Positions 1 to 8,806 are shown, counted from the stretch's first letter. The stretch: DNA of 64,000 nt from Streptomyces spiroverticillatus (GCA_014650415.1 BMUX01000012.1:68419-132418); one strand, 5' to 3'. Numbers and translations are program-made. The notes: generated by a model not told the origin, from the sequence alone.

Positions 1-85
1 ACGGAAAGGGAGGGCCGGCCCCGCCGCCCAAGGGGGCTGGGGAAGAGGGGGAAGGGGAACGGGGTGGCTTCGTAGCTCCGCGCCC

Positions 86-2428
86 CTAAGCCCCTCCGGT
101 GAACTCCCTTGCCAAGTAGGGGGCGGTCCGGCTCTCCCCAGAGCCGGCCACCTCGCGCGGGGGCCCCGCCGCCACCACGCGCCCACCCGCGTCGCCACCC
201 CCCGGCCCCAGGTCGATCACCCAGTCCGCCCCCGCGACCACGGACATGTCGTGCTCGACCACGACCACCGTGTTGCCCGCATCGACCAACCCGTGCAGCT
301 GCCGCATCAGAACAGCGACATCCGCCGGATGCAGCCCCGTCGTCGGCTCGTCCAGGACATACACCGTGTGCCCCCGCCGCGTCGTCGCCCGCTGCAACTC
401 ACTCGCCAGCTTGATCCGTTGGGCCTCGCCCCCGGACAGCTCCGTCGCAGGCTGACCAAGCGTCAGATAGCCGAGCCCCACGTCCAGCAGGGCACGCAAA
501 CTGCGAGCCGCGGCGGGTGATTCGGCGAAGAAATCCGCCGCCTCCTCCACCGTCAGCCCCAGCACCTCGGCGATGTTCCGCCCCTGGTGGGTGACCTGGA
601 GGGTCTCCGGGTTGTAGCGCGCACCCTGGCAGTCCGGGCAGGGCGTGTACGTACTGGGCAGGAAGAGCAGTTCCACCGAGACGAACCCCTCGCCCTGGCA
701 GGTCTCGCACCTCCCGCCCGCCACGTTGAAGGAGAACCTGCCGACCTTGTAACCGCGCGCCTTGGCCTCGGGCGTCTCCGCGAACAGCTTGCGCACCACG
801 TCGAAGAGACCGGTGTACGTGGCCAGGTTGGAGCGCGGCGTGCGCCCGATCGGCTTTTGATCAACCGTCACCAGGCGCTGCACACCCGGAAGTTCCTCGC
901 TGATCGAGGCGGCAAGCGTGGACTTGCCGGAGCCGGACACACCGGTGACGGAGGTGAAGGCACCCAGGGGGAGCTCGGCCTCCAGGGCATCGAGATTGTG
1001 CCGGGTGACCGGGCCGAGCTTCAGCCATCCGGACGGCTCGCGCACCTCTCGCACCGGCACAGGCTCGTGGGCGAACAGATAGGGCCGGGTCACGGACTCC
1101 GCCACCTCGGCGAGCCCCGCCGGGGGGCCGCTGTGCAGGACCCGCCCGCCGTGCACGCCCGCCGCAGGGCCCACGTCCACCAGCCAGTCCGCCCGCCGGA
1201 CGATGTCGAGGTGGTGCTCGACGACGAAGACGGAATTGCCTGCGGCCTTGAGCCGGTCGAGGACCACGAGGAGGGCCTCCGCGTCGGCGGGGTGCAGACC
1301 GGCGGACGGCTCGTCCAGGACGTACACGACACCGAAGAGCCCCGACCGCAACTGCGTTGCCAGGCGCAGGCGTTGGAGCTCGCCGCCGGACAGGGTGGGG
1401 GTGGTGCGGTCCAGGCCGAGGTAGCCGAGACCGAGTTCCGTGACGACGGCGATGCGGGCGCGCAGGTCGTCGGTCAGGACGCGGGCCGTCTCGCCGGTGC
1501 CGCCTGTGGCCAGGACGCCGTCCAGTTCGGACAGGGGGAGTGCGGCGAGTTCGGAGATCGTACGGCCCGCGAAGGTGACGGCGAGGGACTCCGGGCGCAG
1601 CCGGCGGCCCGCGCAGGCCGGGCACGGGTCGCTGGTGAGGAAGCGCTCGGCCTTGGCGCGCAGGGACTGGCTCTTGGTGTCGGCGAAGGTGTGCAGGACG
1701 TAACGCTGGGCGCTCATGTACGTGCCCTGGTAAGGGCGTTGGATGCGGCCCGCGTCGCGCACCGGGTGCACGGTGACGACCGGCTGCTCGTCCGTGAACA
1801 GGATCCAGTCGCGCTCCTGCTGCGGGAGGTCGCGCCACGGCTTGTCGACGTCGTACCCGAGGGTGTCGAGGACGTCGCGCAGGTTCTTGCCCTGCCAGGC
1901 GCCGGGCCAGGCGGCGATGGCGCCCTCGCGGACGGACAGCGAGGGGTCGGGCACCAGGAGGGCTTCCGTGGTGCGGTGGACGAGTCCCAGGCCGTGGCAT
2001 TCCGGGCAGGCACCGACGGCGGTGTTCGGCGAGAACGCGTCGGAGTCGAGGCGCTCGGCGCCCTCGGGGTAGTCGCCCGCGCGGGAGAAGAGCATGCGGA
2101 GCGAGTTCGAGAGGGTGGTGACCGTGCCGACCGAGGAACGGGAGGAAGGGGCCGAGCGGCGCTGCTCCAGGGAGACCGCCGGGGGCAGGCCGGTGATCTC
2201 GCCGACCTTGGGCGCGCCGACCTGGTGGATGAGGCGGCGGGCGTACGGGGCCACGGACTCGAAGTAGCGGCGCTGGGACTCGGCGTACAGGGTGCCGAAG
2301 GCGAGGGAGGACTTGCCGGAACCGGAGACGCCGGTGAAGACGACGAGGGAGTCGCGGGGGAGGTCGACGTCGACGTCGCGGAGATTGTGCTCGCGGGCGC
2401 CGCGCACGTGGATGAAGGGGTCGTGCAT
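86..2428 (-). CDS. UvrA-like excinuclease ABC subunit A paralogue
   Basis: A 780-residue double-ABC ATPase of the UvrA family. Seen: Walker A G33VSGSGKSS41 and a second GVSGSGKST, two signatures (LSGGELQR, LSGGEAQR), and CxxC zinc pairs including CETC...CPDC in the second half. At 780 aa it is about 170 shorter than housekeeping UvrA (around 950). It fits the short UvrA2/DrrC-like class, which lacks much of the UvrB-binding region and is known for tolerance to DNA-binding drugs. The ATG at 2428 follows a GGAG Shine-Dalgarno at 5 nt spacing and the stop is TAG. It is transcribed alone. A role in DNA-adduct removal or drug self-protection is inferred; no linked antibiotic cluster is visible on this side of the window. 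Confidence 0.9.
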   Translation of the reverse strand: MHDPFIHVRGAREHNLRDVDVDLPRDSLVVFTGVSGSGKSSLAFGTLYAESQRRYFESVAPYARRLIHQVGAPKVGEITGLPPAVSLEQRRSAPSSRSSVGTVTTLSNSLRMLFSRAGDYPEGAERLDSDAFSPNTAVGACPECHGLGLVHRTTEALLVPDPSLSVREGAIAAWPGAWQGKNLRDVLDTLGYDVDKPWRDLPQQERDWILFTDEQPVVTVHPVRDAGRIQRPYQGTYMSAQRYVLHTFADTKSQSLRAKAERFLTSDPCPACAGRRLRPESLAVTFAGRTISELAALPLSELDGVLATGGTGETARVLTDDLRARIAVVTELGLGYLGLDRTTPTLSGGELQRLRLATQLRSGLFGVVYVLDEPSAGLHPADAEALLVVLDRLKAAGNSVFVVEHHLDIVRRADWLVDVGPAAGVHGGRVLHSGPPAGLAEVAESVTRPYLFAHEPVPVREVREPSGWLKLGPVTRHNLDALEAELPLGAFTSVTGVSGSGKSTLAASISEELPGVQRLVTVDQKPIGRTPRSNLATYTGLFDVVRKLFAETPEAKARGYKVGRFSFNVAGGRCETCQGEGFVSVELLFLPSTYTPCPDCQGARYNPETLQVTHQGRNIAEVLGLTVEEAADFFAESPAAARSLRALLDVGLGYLTLGQPATELSGGEAQRIKLASELQRATTRRGHTVYVLDEPTTGLHPADVAVLMRQLHGLVDAGNTVVVVEHDMSVVAGADWVIDLGPGGGDAGGRVVAAGPPREVAGSGESRTAPYLAREFTGGA

Positions 2429-2547
2429 GGAGGCTCCGAGGGGGCAGGGTCGGTCTATATGGGGCCAAACGCCCCAATCCTAGGCCCCCGGGTGCCACCC
2501 TCGCCCTGAGGCCCTTGGAAGGCCGGCGCCGGCACGGCGGTGCCGCT

Positions 2548-2710
2548 GGGGCGATGCAGGCCCGTCGGAGGGCGGCACGGGACCGGACCCGGTGGAGGCT
2601 CATGCGCCCGTCGGAGGCCGGTGCGGGTTCGTGTCCGGGGGATGCTCACACCCCGTCGGAGGGCGGCGCAGGGGCATGCCCGGTGGAGGCTCACGCCCCC
2701 GTCGGGGTGA
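2548..2710. repeat. 44-47 bp tandem repeat containing the LLM gene stop codon
   Basis: About 3.5 imperfect copies begin near 2548, 2591, 2638 and 2682. Each contains a GGxGGATGCTCAC/GGTGGAGGCTCAC-like block followed by CCCGTCGGAGG. The copy nearest the gene carries the TGA stop of the LLM oxidoreductase (TCA on the plus strand at 2691-2693). Two downstream copies keep the same TCA. It fills the gap between this gene and uvrA. Confidence 0.7.
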
Positions 2711-3704
2711 AGAGCTCCGCCAGATGACGGTAGGAGGCCAGTAGCCCCGCCCGGTCGTGTGTGCTCGTCGTGACCAGGACCTCGTCCGCCCCGGTCGCGC
2801 CGATGACCTCCTCCAGGGCCGACGCCACCTGCGACGGGGTGCCGTACAGGTGGCCCTCCAGGCCCTTCTCGTAGAAGTCGCGCTCCTTGGGCGGCATCGT
2901 GCCGGACCGGACGAGCTCCTCGATCCGCTCGGCCGGCGGCAGCGGCGGGAAGGTGCCCTGCGTGCGGGAGTGGGCCATCGACCACGCCTCCGGGATCAGG
3001 AGGAGGCGGGCCTCGGACTCCGTGTCCGCCACCGCGACCGTTCCGGCGATCGTGACGTAGGGGCGCGAGGACCAGATCGAGGGGCGGAACTCCGCCCGGT
3101 AGCGGTCCACCGCGGCCAGGAGTTTGGACCGGCCGCGCAGGTCGCCGATGACGACCGGCAGCCCCGCCGCCGCAGCGATCGACGCCCCCTCGCCGATCGC
3201 CAGGACGAACGGCGGCACCCGCATCCCCTCCGCGGGGTACGCGTGCACGGGGCCGTTGCCCGTGAACCACCTAAGGAGCGCGTCCAGTTGGGCCGCGAAG
3301 CCCTCCGCGTCGCCCTTGTCGCGGCCAAGTGCCCTGCGTACACCGTCCGTGAAGCCGACCGACCGGCCCAGGCCCATGTCGATCCGCCCCGGGAAGAGCG
3401 CCTCCAGGACGCCGAACTGTTCGGCCACCACCAGGGGTTGGTGGTTGGGGAGCATCACGCCGCCCGTCCCGACGCGCAGGGTCGTGGTCGCCGCCGCGAC
3501 CGCTGCGGCCAGTACCGTCGGCGCCGATCCGGCGACCCCGGGCACGCTGTGGTGCTCGGACACCCAGAAGCGGTGGTAGCCGAGCGGCTCCAGCTGCTGC
3601 GCCAGGTGCACCGTGTCGCGCAGGGCCTGGGGGCCGTCGGAGCCCTCGCGCACGCGCGAGCGGTCGAGTACGGAGAAACGGGTCCGGGAGATCACTGTGC
3701 TCAC
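2691..3704 (-). CDS. LLM-class flavin-dependent oxidoreductase
   Basis: A 337-residue luciferase-like monooxygenase. Seen: the typical N-terminal barrel segments (WVSEHHS, LRVGTGGVMLPNHQP, GRIDMGLGRS) and a C-terminal GTPSQVASALEEV helix. This matches the MsnO8-type LLM family of F420/FMN-dependent enzymes. The substrate is unknown. The GTG start at 3704 has no Shine-Dalgarno. A GGGAAT-N17-GTTG element at 3713-3739 puts transcription start essentially at the GTG, so the mRNA is probably leaderless and driven by a sigma-R type factor. Thiol/oxidative-stress induction is therefore inferred. The 3' end is embedded in a tandem repeat. Confidence 0.88.
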   Translation of the reverse strand: MSTVISRTRFSVLDRSRVREGSDGPQALRDTVHLAQQLEPLGYHRFWVSEHHSVPGVAGSAPTVLAAAVAAATTTLRVGTGGVMLPNHQPLVVAEQFGVLEALFPGRIDMGLGRSVGFTDGVRRALGRDKGDAEGFAAQLDALLRWFTGNGPVHAYPAEGMRVPPFVLAIGEGASIAAAAGLPVVIGDLRGRSKLLAAVDRYRAEFRPSIWSSRPYVTIAGTVAVADTESEARLLLIPEAWSMAHSRTQGTFPPLPPAERIEELVRSGTMPPKERDFYEKGLEGHLYGTPSQVASALEEVIGATGADEVLVTTSTHDRAGLLASYRHLAELFTPTGA

Positions 3705-3712
3705 ACCAGGGT

Positions 3713-3739
3713 CAACGCGCGACGGGCCGGAAGATTCCC
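3713..3739 (-). promoter_or_regulatory. sigma-R type promoter of the LLM oxidoreductase
   Basis: On the minus strand GGGAAT (3739-3734) is followed after 17 nt by GTTG (3716-3713). The known sigma-R consensus of Streptomyces is GGGAAT-N18-GTTG, so the motif is full but the spacer is one base short. The predicted start site coincides with the GTG codon. Confidence 0.55.
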
Positions 3740-3774
3740 GAACGGGTGCGCGAGGTGCTGCCTAGGCTGGGGGA

Positions 3775-4263
3775 ATGACCGACAACCGCCCCCCTCTCGC
3801 CGTCTTCGACCTCGACGGCACCCTCGCCGACAGTGCCCACCGGCAGCACCTCCTGGAGCGCAGGCCCCGCGACTGGGACGCCTTCTTCGCCGCCGCCCCC
3901 GCCGACCCGCCCCTCCCCGAAGGCGTCGCGCTCGCCCTGCGCAGCGCCGAGGACAGCGAGGTCGTCTATCTGACCGGCCGGCCCGAGAGGTGCCGCGCGG
4001 ACACCGTCGCCTGGCTGGCCGCCCAGGGGCTGCCCGAGGGACGGATCTGGATGCGCGCCAACCACGACCGGCGGCCCGCCCGGCAGACCAAGCTGGAGGT
4101 GCTGAAGCGGCTGGCGCGCAACCGTGAGGTGCGGATGCTCGTCGACGACGACCTGCTGGTGTGCGACGCGGCGGAGCAGGCGGGTTTCACCGTCGTACGC
4201 GCCCGTTGGGCGGCCTCCTCGCCCGCGATGAAGGACGCCCAGGGGGCTCAGGGGAGGACGTGA
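3775..4263 (+). CDS. small HAD-superfamily phosphatase
   Basis: 162 residues. Seen: HAD motif I as FDLDGTLAD near the N-terminus, motif II as YLTGRPE, a lysine in TKLEVLKRL and a DDD acidic motif (LVDDDLL) near residue 125. The compact cap-less layout resembles the polynucleotide-kinase 3'-phosphatase/YfbR-like HAD group. The substrate is unknown. ATG 3775 has no usable Shine-Dalgarno. A TAGGCT hexamer at 3763-3768 sits 6 nt upstream, which suggests a leaderless transcript starting at the ATG. It is divergent from the LLM gene and followed by the sugar-binding lipoprotein gene after 110 nt. Confidence 0.85.
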   Translation: MTDNRPPLAVFDLDGTLADSAHRQHLLERRPRDWDAFFAAAPADPPLPEGVALALRSAEDSEVVYLTGRPERCRADTVAWLAAQGLPEGRIWMRANHDRRPARQTKLEVLKRLARNREVRMLVDDDLLVCDAAEQAGFTVVRARWAASSPAMKDAQGAQGRT

Positions 4264-4335
4264 GACGTACCCGTGGTGAAGAGGGAGTGTGGAGGGTTCG
4301 TGGTGGCCGAAGTGCAAGAAGTGCCCGGTAACCCC

Positions 4336-4363
4336 TTGACCGCACCGATTGGTCCATGCCAAT
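4336..4363 (+). promoter_or_regulatory. promoter with DasR-like (dre) palindrome
   Basis: A TTGACC -35-like hexamer lies at 4336-4341. At 4348-4363 is ATTGGTCCATGCCAAT, whose arms ATTGG/CCAAT are inverted. It matches the published dre consensus of DasR (ASTGGTCTAGACCAST) at about 11 of 16 positions. It lies 10 nt before the GTG of the DasA-like gene, overlapping the promoter, which suits a repressor site. Confidence 0.55.
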
Positions 4364-4373
4364 TTCTTGAAGC

Positions 4374-5651
4374 GTGAACCTTGTGCCACAGCGAGTAACC
4401 TCCGCCTCCCTAGCCACCGTCCTGTCCGCAGCCCTGCTCACCGGCTGCGGGATGCTCGGCTCGTCGTCCGCCGAGGAGAAGACGCGCACCGTCACGGTCT
4501 GGCTGATGGAGAACAGTGCGTCCCCGGACTTCCTCAAGAAGTTCACGGCCGGCTTCGAGGCGGAGAACCCGGGGCTCAAGCTGGACATCCAGATCCAGCC
4601 CTGGGGCGGCATCGGACCGAAGATCATCAAGGCCCTGCAGAGCCCCACCCCGCCCGACGTCATCGAGGTCGGCAACACCCAGGTCGCCCAGTACGCCGTC
4701 GGCGGCGGCCTGGAGAACCTCACCCTGGAGGCGATGCGCGACCTCGGCTCCGACGACTGGCTGCCCGGTCTCGCCGAGCCCGGCAGCATCAACGACGCCC
4801 AGTACGGCATCCCCTGGTACGCCGCGAACCGCGTGGTCGTCTACCACAAGGACCTCTTCGAGCAGGCCGGCATCAAGGAGCCGCCCGCCGACCGCGAGGA
4901 GTGGCTCCGCGACACCCGGAAGCTCAACTCCGGCGGCAACCAGGGCATTTACCTCGCGGGCCAGGACTGGTACACGCTCTCCGGATTCGTCTGGGACGAG
5001 GGCGGCGAACTCGCCGTCGAGAGCGGCGGCCAGTGGACCGGCGCCCTCGACAGCAAGGCGGCGCTCGCCGGAATGGACTTCTACAAGAAGCTCCAGGCCC
5101 TCGGACAGGGTCCCAAGGACGCCGACGAGGAGCACCCGCCGCAGCGCGGGGTGTTCGGCAAGGGGAAGGTCGCGCAGATCATCGCCACCCCCGGCACGGC
5201 CAAGCTCATCGAGGAGAAGAACCCGGAACTGCGCGGGAAGATAGGTTTCTTCCCCGTCCCGGGCAAGTCCGCGAAGCGCCCCGGCACGGTGTTCACCGGC
5301 GGTTCCGACCTGGTCGTCCCGCGCGCCTCCGACCAGCGGCGGGCGGCCGTCAAGGTGGTGTCGGCGCTGGCGGGCGACAAGTGGCAGGTGGAGCTGGCGC
5401 GCGCGATGAACTACGTGCCCAACAAGTCCAAGCTCGCGTCGGCCGTCGGCGGCGAGGAGGGCGTACGGACCATGGCCAAGGGTGCCAAGTACGGTCGCGC
5501 CACCCCGTCCTCGCCCAAGTGGGGTGACGTCGAGGCGAACAACCCGATCAAGCCGTACATGACGAAGGTGCTGGGCGGCGCCGACCCGAAGACCGCAGCC
5601 AAGGAGGCCTCGCGGAGCATCACCACCACGCTCCAGAAGGTCGGCGAGTAG
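4374..5651 (+). CDS. DasA-like extracellular sugar-binding lipoprotein (orphan)
   Basis: A 425-residue solute-binding protein of a carbohydrate ABC importer. Seen: a signal peptide with lipobox LLTGC (Cys25), then the SBP_bac family core (TVTVWLMENSAS, PPDVIEVGNTQV, GIPWYAANRVVVYHKDLF, FTGGSDLVVPR). From memory it is very similar to DasA, the N,N'-diacetylchitobiose-binding protein. No permease or ATPase genes follow, so it must use components encoded elsewhere (MsiK is the usual shared ATPase). The GTG start lacks a Shine-Dalgarno, so leaderless translation is likely. A dre-like palindrome just upstream suggests repression by DasR and induction by glucosamine phosphates. Lipid anchoring to the outer membrane face is expected. 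Confidence 0.85.
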   Translation: MNLVPQRVTSASLATVLSAALLTGCGMLGSSSAEEKTRTVTVWLMENSASPDFLKKFTAGFEAENPGLKLDIQIQPWGGIGPKIIKALQSPTPPDVIEVGNTQVAQYAVGGGLENLTLEAMRDLGSDDWLPGLAEPGSINDAQYGIPWYAANRVVVYHKDLFEQAGIKEPPADREEWLRDTRKLNSGGNQGIYLAGQDWYTLSGFVWDEGGELAVESGGQWTGALDSKAALAGMDFYKKLQALGQGPKDADEEHPPQRGVFGKGKVAQIIATPGTAKLIEEKNPELRGKIGFFPVPGKSAKRPGTVFTGGSDLVVPRASDQRRAAVKVVSALAGDKWQVELARAMNYVPNKSKLASAVGGEEGVRTMAKGAKYGRATPSSPKWGDVEANNPIKPYMTKVLGGADPKTAAKEASRSITTTLQKVGE

Positions 5652-5659
5652 CGGGGCGC

Positions 5660-5696
5660 GGGCGGGGCGCCGGCCGATGAAGCCGGTGCCCCGCCC
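5660..5696. terminator. hairpin between dasA-like gene and egtD
   Basis: GGGCGGGGCGCCGGC (5660-5674) pairs with GCCGGTGCCCCGCCC (5682-5696) around a 7-nt loop, with one G-T pair. It lies between convergent genes just after the dasA-like stop and can serve both directions. Confidence 0.65.
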
Positions 5697-5754
5697 GTGT
5701 CCGGGGCGCCTACCGACGGGACCCGTGCCCCGCCCGCGTCGGGGGGGGCTCCTA
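5685..5754. repeat. repeat containing the egtD stop codon
   Basis: Two related blocks, 5685-5712 and 5724-5754, share GTGCCCCGCCCGYGTC and end in CTA. On the minus strand this CTA is the TAG stop of egtD (5754-5752) and is duplicated about 42 bp downstream (5712-5710). Confidence 0.55.
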
Positions 5755-6714
5755 ATCCGGTACGGACAGCGACAGCGCGAAGCGGCCCTCGCGGTCCGTC
5801 CACCAGTGCTTCAACTCCATTGCGGCAGAGGCCAGTTCCTCCCGTACGCCGTCCCTGCGGAACTTCGCGGACACCTCCGTCCGCAACTCCTCGCCCTCCT
5901 CGAAGGCGACCGCGAGACCCAGCTCGCGGATCTTCACCGTGAGCGCGGACCGGGCCCGCAGCCGCATCTCGATCCACTCGTGCTCGGCGTCCCAGCACGC
6001 CACGTGCGCGAAGTCGGCCGGGTCGAAGTCGGCGTCCAGCTCCCGGTTGAGGACGGACAGGACGTTCTTGTTGAACGCGGCGGTCACCCCCGCCGCGTCG
6101 TCGTACGCGGCCACCAGCGTGGACTCGTCCTTCACCAGATCGGTGCCGAGCAGCAGCGCGTCCCCCGGCCGCAGCAGGGCCCGCAGCGACTTCAGGAACA
6201 CCGCCCGCTCTTCGGGCAGCAGATTGCCGAGCGTGCCGCCCAGGAACGCCAGCAGCCGGGGCCCCGGCGTTCCCGGCAGGGTCAGCCCGCGCGTGAAGTC
6301 GGCTATCAGCGCGTGCACGGTCAGCGCCGGGCGCTCGGCGAGCAGCCCGTCGGCGGCGGAGGTCAGCGCGCTCTCGCTCACGTCGACCGGCAGATAGGTG
6401 TGCAGCTCCGGCAGGGCGTCGAGCAGGATGCGGGTCTTCTCCGAGGAGCCGGAGCCCAGTTCGACGAGGGTGCGGGCCCGGGTGACGTGCGCGATCTCGT
6501 CGGCCCGCGCGCGCAGGATCTCCCGCTCGGCGCGGGTGGGGTAGTACTCGGGGAGCACGGTGATCTGCTCGAAGAGGTCGCTGCCGTGCGCGTCGTAGAA
6601 CCACTTGGGCGGCAGCGACTTCGGGGTGCGGCCGAGGCCCTGGAGGACGTCGGTGCGCAGGTCGGCGGCGGTGGCGTGCACGGGCAGGGTGCGGGTGACG
6701 GAGTACGGGCTCAC
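5752..6714 (-). CDS. egtD: L-histidine N-alpha-methyltransferase EgtD
   Basis: 320 residues. EgtD trimethylates histidine to hercynine using SAM, the committed step of ergothioneine synthesis. Seen: PEYYPTRAE near residue 55, the SAM site LVELGSGSSEKT (83-94), LGGTLGN with Asn164, Tyr204, and E280-V-S282 near the C-terminus. The last three correspond to histidine-binding Asn166/Tyr206 and Glu282/Ser284 of the mycobacterial enzyme. The GTG start at 6714 overlaps the egtC stop (GTGA), so translation is coupled. It is the last gene of the egtABCD operon. Length equals the family norm (about 321). Confidence 0.96.
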   Translation of the reverse strand: MSPYSVTRTLPVHATAADLRTDVLQGLGRTPKSLPPKWFYDAHGSDLFEQITVLPEYYPTRAEREILRARADEIAHVTRARTLVELGSGSSEKTRILLDALPELHTYLPVDVSESALTSAADGLLAERPALTVHALIADFTRGLTLPGTPGPRLLAFLGGTLGNLLPEERAVFLKSLRALLRPGDALLLGTDLVKDESTLVAAYDDAAGVTAAFNKNVLSVLNRELDADFDPADFAHVACWDAEHEWIEMRLRARSALTVKIRELGLAVAFEEGEELRTEVSAKFRRDGVREELASAAMELKHWWTDREGRFALSLSVPD

Positions 6715-7466
6715 GCGGTGGGCTCCTTGAGCGGGGTCAGCAGGACGTCCGTGCGGGTGGCGGCGAGCAGCGTGCGGTCGGGGACCTCGACCCAGTGCGG
6801 GTCGTCGTCGTACGGCTCGGAGGCGACGACCGTGGACCGGCCCGGATCGGCCAGGTACCAGAGGGTGTCGCCCCAGGCCGTCGCGGTGACGGCGGTGCCG
6901 TCGGTGAGCAGGACGTTCAGCCGGGACCCGGGCGCGGCGGCGGCCACCTGAAGGACCGTGTCGGCGAGCGCCTGCCCCAACTCCGCACCTGTGCGCAGGC
7001 GTTGGAGGGCGAGTGCCCACACCAGTGCCGAGTCGCTGCGGGCCTCCAGGGTGAGCAGCGCCTCGGCGGGCAGCCCGGCTGCCGCTCCGCCCAGCGAGGA
7101 GGGCCAGCCGCGTACCGCCCCGTTGTGGCTGAACAGCCACGGCCCGGCCGCGAAGGGTGCGGCGGCGGCCTCCCCGTCGGCCCCCGGCTCGGTGGCGTCC
7201 CGCACGGCGGCCAGGACCGCCCCGGACCGTACGACCCGGGCCAGGTCGGGGAAGTTGGCGTCGGCCCACATCGGGCCCGTGCGCCGGTAGCGGGCCGGCA
7301 CCGGATCGCCCTCGGCGTACCAGCCGACGCCGAAACCGTCCGCGTTGACCGTGCCGTGCTTCTGGTGCAGCGGCGCCCACGCCTGCCGGTACAGCCCGAG
7401 CTTCGGGCCCACGATCAGCTCGTGCAGGGGTATTTCCGGCCCGAGGAAAGCCAGGTGACGGCACAT
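6711..7466 (-). CDS. egtC: ergothioneine biosynthesis amidohydrolase EgtC
   Basis: 251 residues, class-II glutamine-amidotransferase fold. EgtC removes glutamate from gamma-glutamyl-hercynylcysteine sulfoxide. Seen: it begins MCRHLAFLGPE, so the mature N-terminal nucleophile is Cys2. Further signatures are DGFGVGWY and LFSHNGAVRGW. ATG 7466 shares its A with the TGA of egtB (TGATG), and its own stop overlaps egtD by 4 nt. The tight coupling and order egtA-B-C-D match the characterised actinobacterial clusters. Confidence 0.95.
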   Translation of the reverse strand: MCRHLAFLGPEIPLHELIVGPKLGLYRQAWAPLHQKHGTVNADGFGVGWYAEGDPVPARYRRTGPMWADANFPDLARVVRSGAVLAAVRDATEPGADGEAAAAPFAAGPWLFSHNGAVRGWPSSLGGAAAGLPAEALLTLEARSDSALVWALALQRLRTGAELGQALADTVLQVAAAAPGSRLNVLLTDGTAVTATAWGDTLWYLADPGRSTVVASEPYDDDPHWVEVPDRTLLAATRTDVLLTPLKEPTA

Positions 7467-8806
7467 CAGAGCTCGCCCTCCCCGGCGTCCCGTGCCGTGC
7501 GGAACCCCGCGAAGATCTGCCGGCGCACCGGCAGGTCCCAGTTGCGGAACGTGCCCCGGCACGCCACCTCGTCCACCGCGAAGGAGCCCCCGCGCAGCAC
7601 TTTGTGACCGGGCCCGAAGAAGACTTCCGAGTACTCGCGGTACGGGAACGCCGCGAACCCCGGATAGGGCAGGAAGTCGCTCGACGTCCACTCCCACACA
7701 TCGCCGATCAACTGCCGTATCCCGAGCGGTGATTCACCCGCTGCATAGGCTCCCGCCGGTGCCGGGCGCAGGTGCCGCTGCCCCAGGTTGGCGCGCTCCG
7801 GTGTCGGGTCCGCGTCGCCCCACGGATAGCGCAGCGACCGCCCGGTCGCCGGGTCGTGCCGGGCGGCCTTCTCCCACTCGGCCTCCGTCGGCAGCCGCCG
7901 CCCCGCCCAGCGGGCGTACGCGTCGGCCTCGTACCAGCTGACATGCAGGACGGGTTCCTCCAGGGGTACGGGCTCCACCACCCCGAAGTGCCGCCGCAGC
8001 CACTGTCCGCCCTCCTGGCGCCAGAACAGCGGTGCCTCCAGCCCGTGTTCACGGACCGTGGCCCACCCCTCGGACGCCCACCAGCGGGCATCGGCGTAGC
8101 CGCCGTCCGCCATGAACTCCAGATAGGCACCGCAGGTCACCGGAGTGGTGTCCAGGAAGAAGGACGGCACGAAGGTGGCGTGCGCGGGCCGCTCGTTGTC
8201 CAGCGCCCACGGCTCGACGGAGGTGCCCATCGTGAACGGGCCACCGGGGACGAGGACTTCGTCCGGCAGCCGCCTCGCGGTCTCGGGTGCGGGTGGCGGG
8301 GGAGCGGTCAGGGCGGCGGGGCCGCGCCGTAGCTGATGGGTGATCAGCATGGTTTCGTCGTGCTGCTGTTCGTGCTGGGCGATCATCCCGAACGCGAAGC
8401 CCGCGTCCACCAGCGGAGCCCCCCGCAGCGGACTTCCCTCCAGTACGTCCAGGGCCCGTCCGCGTACCTCGGCCGCATACGCGCGGGCCTCGGCGGGCGC
8501 GAGCAGCGGCAGGGTCGGCCGGGTGGCACGCGGGTGCTCGAAGGCGTCGTACACCGAGTCGATCTCCGGGCGCAGCGCCTCGCGCCCGCCGACGGTGCGC
8601 AGCAACCACTGCTCCTCCTGGTTGCCGATGTGCGCCAGGTCCCACACCAGCGGAGACATCAACGGTGAGTGCTGGGCGGTCAGTTCACCGTCCTCGACGC
8701 AGGAGGTGAGCAGTTCGGTGCGGCGGCGTGCGTTCGTGAGCGCCATGACGGCGCGGCTGCGAAGCCCCTCGGAGTCCATGTCCAGGGGCTGAGCGGTGTC
8801 GGTCAT
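7466..8806 (-). CDS. egtB: hercynine oxygenase / sulfoxide synthase EgtB
   Basis: 446 residues, non-heme iron enzyme joining gamma-glutamylcysteine and hercynine with O2. Seen: N-terminal DinB_2 domain with the iron-ligand set H59 (WDLAHIGNQEEQ) plus H145-EQQ-H149 (HEQQHDETM), and a C-terminal formylglycine-generating-type lectin domain (VPGGPFTMGT, GRRLPTEAEWEKAAR, LRGGSFA). ATG 8806 overlaps the egtA stop (ATGA). Using gamma-glutamylcysteine, implied by the presence of egtA and egtC, places it with mycobacterial EgtB rather than the cysteine-using fungal Egt1. Confidence 0.95.
   Translation of the reverse strand: MTDTAQPLDMDSEGLRSRAVMALTNARRRTELLTSCVEDGELTAQHSPLMSPLVWDLAHIGNQEEQWLLRTVGGREALRPEIDSVYDAFEHPRATRPTLPLLAPAEARAYAAEVRGRALDVLEGSPLRGAPLVDAGFAFGMIAQHEQQHDETMLITHQLRRGPAALTAPPPPAPETARRLPDEVLVPGGPFTMGTSVEPWALDNERPAHATFVPSFFLDTTPVTCGAYLEFMADGGYADARWWASEGWATVREHGLEAPLFWRQEGGQWLRRHFGVVEPVPLEEPVLHVSWYEADAYARWAGRRLPTEAEWEKAARHDPATGRSLRYPWGDADPTPERANLGQRHLRPAPAGAYAAGESPLGIRQLIGDVWEWTSSDFLPYPGFAAFPYREYSEVFFGPGHKVLRGGSFAVDEVACRGTFRNWDLPVRRQIFAGFRTARDAGEGEL

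Noticed and set aside
1..85. Gene fragment at the left edge
   Set aside because: No open frame with coding character and no terminator-like hairpin seen before the uvrA-like stop at 86.
587..2509. 640-codon plus-strand open frame opposite the uvrA-like gene
   Set aside because: Antisense shadow of a GC-rich gene; translation is low-complexity Arg/Gly/Ala without domains, whereas the minus strand encodes a complete UvrA paralogue.
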